A DNA stretch of 8,178 bases from Planctomycetaceae bacterium. Its GTDB lineage: Bacteria; Planctomycetota; Planctomycetia; Planctomycetales; Planctomycetaceae. The translations under genes and the position numbers were made by a program. Every line of letters begins with the position of its first letter. Within the stretch, counting starts at the first letter, position 1. The stretch covers positions 1-8,178 of the forward strand of contig JALWSL010000129.1 in assembly GCA_027080405.1 (NCBI GenBank), given 5' to 3'. The notes under the pieces were generated by a model. It worked only from the letters and a program-made list of their open reading frames with translations, did not search any database and was not told where the DNA came from. Below are positions 5,913-8,178 of the stretch, one piece after another.

Positions 5913-6992
5913 GATACTGCGAAAGGCCCGTATCCAGTTTTTGCTGAATATTTTTTCGATGTCCTGTTCGCTGTAGCCGCGGTTGCTCAGAAGTTCGTCC
6001 ATGCGTTGCAAATCTGCAATTGATTTCAGGTCGGAAGGAGTCTGTTCGTTGCCGAAGCCACCATCGAGATCGCTGCCGATCGCACAGTGATCGGTGTTTC
6101 CCGCGAGTTGACAGATATGGTCGATATGATCCACAGCCGATTCAATTTTCAAATCGCCGGCAACGCTGGAACCGATTTCCCAACCCTGTTTCAGCATCCA
6201 GGCATCGAAAGCGGTTCCGATTACCGCGCCCCGTGAGATCAACAGGCGAATCAGATCGTCGCTCAACTGGCGATCTCCCGGTACGAGCGCTCTGCAATTA
6301 TGATGCGACGCCCAGATCGTTCCCTGATACAGATCGATTGCTTCTTCCATGCTGCGATCACACAAGTGTGTGACATCCAGTCCCATATTTAACTGCTGCA
6401 TATTTTCCAGCAGTTTTTTTCCGTCAGGTGTCAACGGCCCCTGCACGGCGGTTCCCGCGGCGTATTGTCCAAATCCGTAATGAACCGGCCCGATGGCGCG
6501 TAGTCCATTATCGTACCACAATGAAAGTTCGTCCGGTTCCGTAATCGGGTCTGCTCCTTCCATCGAAAGAATCATTCCCAAAGGGAGCGTCTCTCCCGAT
6601 TTCCTGGCGTTCCATCGGGCGAGGTGATCGTCAAAATCGGCTTGTGTCTGAATCAGGCGGATCAGTCCTTCTCGTTCCCACAAGGTATAACAGGCGTGCT
6701 GGGCGTGCGCGGCGGCGAAGGCTCCGATGCGGGTTGTGTAATCGATATCCGTCCGCAAATACTGCTTTTTCAATTGGAGTTGCGGCCCACTTCTTGCCAG
6801 CAGTGTTGCCAGACACAAAAAGATGTTCCCTTTGTGCATTTCCTCGAACGTGAGCACAGCCTTTCCGCGGTAGGGGACATCGGTCATGGCCGCTTCCCGC
6901 TGGTTTAGTTCGGTCAGGCTTTGCCTCAAGTCCCGGTCATGCGAAGCTGCATTCCAGGCCAGATCCAAATGGGCATCAACCAGCAGTTTCAT
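5898..6992 (-). CDS. Peptidase family M19 protein (renal/membrane dipeptidase family)
   Basis: This 364-residue metallopeptidase of the amidohydrolase fold is expected to hydrolyse dipeptides, often ones containing a D-residue at the second position. The zinc ligands of the family are visible: His8 and Asp10 in DAHLDL, the bridging Glu145 in SMEGAD, His209 in VTHLCD and His230 in ASHHN. The catalytic aspartate region is IGSDLDGG (305-312), and GDRQLSDDL (239-247) corresponds to the substrate-binding Arg-Asp-Asp stretch. Length is typical for bacterial M19 proteins. The N-terminus goes straight into the first beta strand with no signal peptide, so it is predicted to be cytoplasmic despite the 'membrane dipeptidase' family name. 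Start ATG at 6992 is preceded by AAAGGCGAG. It converges with the LuxR-type gene with a 102-bp gap and diverges from the DUF1207-type gene. The exact substrate is unknown; cell-wall peptide turnover or peptide scavenging are possible. Confidence 0.92.
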   Translation of the reverse strand: MKLLVDAHLDLAWNAASHDRDLRQSLTELNQREAAMTDVPYRGKAVLTFEEMHKGNIFLCLATLLARSGPQLQLKKQYLRTDIDYTTRIGAFAAAHAQHACYTLWEREGLIRLIQTQADFDDHLARWNARKSGETLPLGMILSMEGADPITEPDELSLWYDNGLRAIGPVHYGFGQYAAGTAVQGPLTPDGKKLLENMQQLNMGLDVTHLCDRSMEEAIDLYQGTIWASHHNCRALVPGDRQLSDDLIRLLISRGAVIGTAFDAWMLKQGWEIGSSVAGDLKIESAVDHIDHICQLAGNTDHCAIGSDLDGGFGNEQTPSDLKSIADLQRMDELLSNRGYSEQDIEKIFSKNWIRAFRSILPSS

Positions 6993-7353
6993 CGTTGCTC
7001 GCCTTTCTTCCAGTTTCTCATCACTGTTTCAGATTATTATTGTTGTTGCAAATTGCTCACGATATCGGATAGCTCTCGATGCCGAATGTTAGCCGTTTCT
7101 CCGGGACTCAGACAAGCACGGAGAAAGAATTGCCCGGTTCTGGTCTGCAGGTGTCTGGGTGATCCCCGCGGAATCGAGAGTTTTCTTGTAACAATTACAT
7201 GGAAACCGGATCGAATTGTAAGCCTGCTTACTAAATGGAAGGGATTCGGAGCGAATTGGGGGCAAAATGAATTCCTCTAGGTGTTTTTTTTGCTTTTTGA
7301 TACAACCCTCTTCCCTTCAACATATCCCTCCTCCAATCTGACGGACATTTTTC
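6993..7353. other. 361-bp divergent intergenic region
   Basis: This lies between the peptidase gene (minus) and the DUF1207-type gene (plus) and should carry promoters for both. I see no gene in it. It contains two inverted repeats between 7187 and 7231, and an eight-T run at 7284-7291 that is not preceded by a stable stem. No clear -35/-10 pair could be assigned. Confidence 0.5.
7187..7231. promoter_or_regulatory. Pair of inverted repeats, candidate operator region
   Basis: TGTAA-CAA-TTACA (7187-7199) is a five-bp inverted repeat. GTAAGC-CT-GCTTAC (7218-7231) is a six-bp one. The hexamer TTGTAA starts both elements (7186 and 7216), 30 bp apart, close to three turns of the helix. The pair lies about 125-165 bp upstream of the DUF1207-type start. 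Regulatory function is inferred only from symmetry and spacing. Confidence 0.35.
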
Positions 7354-8178
7354 ATGAAGCGTCCCTTCATCTGCCTTCGAATCTGTCGGGTAAGCCTGAG
7401 TCTGGCCATTCTCTGTTTTCTTGTCGGTTCGGCTTGTGCCCAGTTACATCAACCTTTTCAGAATCAGAACCAGAACCAGGGCTATTCTCCCGCTGTGACA
7501 GGGTCATCCTATCGTCGCCCGGCGGGAGCGCCCCGTACGTATTTTGGGCCGTACCAGAATCGGTATCAAACAGAGCCTTTGATGGGAGAAGTACAGAACA
7601 GGGTGAAACCTGTTTCCAACTTCCAACCGGTCAATCAGAATATCCAGGCGGGGCAACTTCCTCCCGCCCCTGCCGAGTTTTATGCCCCGCAGTCCTCCAC
7701 GGGTCAGCAATCTGGAGGGTCTGTTCCGACTGCACCACCGTCTCTCCCTTCCGCAGGGAGACACACATTCGAACCGGGAGGAAACCCGGCCCTTGCTCCC
7801 GCGCCCCAGTCCGGTTCGTTTTACCACTCTCCTTATGAGGGCAACACGGGGGATCTGCAGTCGATTCCCGAACAGGGAACTCCCTATTTCTCGCAACAGC
7901 AACCCTGCCTGGACTGTTTTAACGGTCAGTACAACTCGTCACTTTGGGGCTGGACGGTTCTTCCCAAAGACATTCTGTACCAATCCTATCTGGGCGGGCC
8001 GAGAGAACCCCGCTTTGGTCAGGCACTGGTGCACCTGAAGGGAACCGGAACAATCTGGTCTCTGGAGGCGGGAGGACGGGCCGGAATTTTGCGTTACGGT
8101 TCCAAGCCAGGTCAGCCACTTGAAGGCTGGCAGCTGGATGTCTGGGGGGCGGCACTTCCGCGGTTGAACATGAATGAA
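7354..8178 (+). CDS. Exported DUF1207-type protein, N-terminal part only
   Basis: The frame is open from ATG 7354 to the right edge, 275 codons, so the C-terminus lies outside the window. Residues 1-29 form a signal peptide: Lys2/Arg3 and Arg9/Arg12, a hydrophobic core (about 13-24) and a cleavage site after Ala-Cys-Ala29. The Cys28 context (Gly-Ser-Ala-Cys) is a poor lipobox, so a lipoprotein is less likely. Residues 30-184 are low complexity, rich in Gln, Asn, Pro, Ser and Gly. A CxxC pair (Cys185, Cys188) precedes the conserved part, which begins with WGWTVLPKDILYQSYLGGP and continues through SLEAGGRAGILRYG and EGWQLDVWGAALPRLN. These match my recollection of DUF1207, a planctomycete-associated family of unknown function that may form an outer-membrane or surface barrel. 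The ribosome binding site is weak. Family call fairly confident; function unknown. Confidence 0.78.
   Translation, partial: MKRPFICLRICRVSLSLAILCFLVGSACAQLHQPFQNQNQNQGYSPAVTGSSYRRPAGAPRTYFGPYQNRYQTEPLMGEVQNRVKPVSNFQPVNQNIQAGQLPPAPAEFYAPQSSTGQQSGGSVPTAPPSLPSAGRHTFEPGGNPALAPAPQSGSFYHSPYEGNTGDLQSIPEQGTPYFSQQQPCLDCFNGQYNSSLWGWTVLPKDILYQSYLGGPREPRFGQALVHLKGTGTIWSLEAGGRAGILRYGSKPGQPLEGWQLDVWGAALPRLNMNE

Noticed and set aside
7284..7291. Eight-T run as a possible terminator
   Set aside because: No stable stem precedes it, and it lies before the start of a gene with no upstream plus-strand gene nearby to terminate.
7281..7838. 185-codon open frame on the plus strand
   Set aside because: It overlaps the DUF1207-type gene in another frame; the frame from 7354 has a signal peptide and a family match and stays open to the window edge.

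Overview
The window reads like a chromosomal segment from a planctomycete, probably Planctomycetaceae-like. The main evidence is a secreted DUF1207-type protein at the right end, a family I know mainly from Planctomycetota. A CitMHS_2/NhaD-type antiporter with a planctomycete-like 'GDPPLF' signature and long spacers around loosely packed genes fit the same picture. The organism call is an inference; no rRNA or other marker gene is present. I saw no tRNA, rRNA, CRISPR array, insertion sequence or phage gene.

Layout from left to right. Positions 1-810 (minus) hold the N-terminal 270 codons of a sodium:proton antiporter/citrate-transporter-like membrane protein that runs off the left edge. Positions 811-1300 have no gene but carry several small repeats and hairpins. 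Positions 1301-4343 (minus) form a three-gene signalling cluster in the order cheX-like phosphatase, single-domain CheY-like receiver, then a large HDOD-GGDEF protein. A gap of about 720 bp without a gene, containing a perfect 21-bp palindrome, separates this cluster from a divergent LuxR/NarL-type regulator (5064-5795, plus). That regulator has a receiver domain without its phosphorylation residues and an exact 39-bp in-frame tandem duplication inside its DNA-binding domain. It converges on an M19 (renal/membrane dipeptidase family) peptidase (5898-6992, minus). After a 361-bp divergent spacer comes the start of the DUF1207-type exported protein (7354 to the right edge, plus).

How the genes could work together. 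CheX-family proteins dephosphorylate CheY-type receivers, so the cheX-cheY pair looks like a self-contained phospho-switch without a local kinase. The downstream HDOD-GGDEF protein has an intact GGEEF active site, a product-inhibition RxxD site, and at its C-terminus two 24-residue motifs separated by exactly five residues. This spacing matches the c-di-GMP-binding MshEN domain of type II secretion/pilus ATPases. The protein is therefore predicted both to make and to sense c-di-GMP. This fusion and the duplicated HTH of the pseudo-receiver regulator are the two observations most worth following up. The antiporter, peptidase and DUF1207 genes have no evident link to the signalling cluster.
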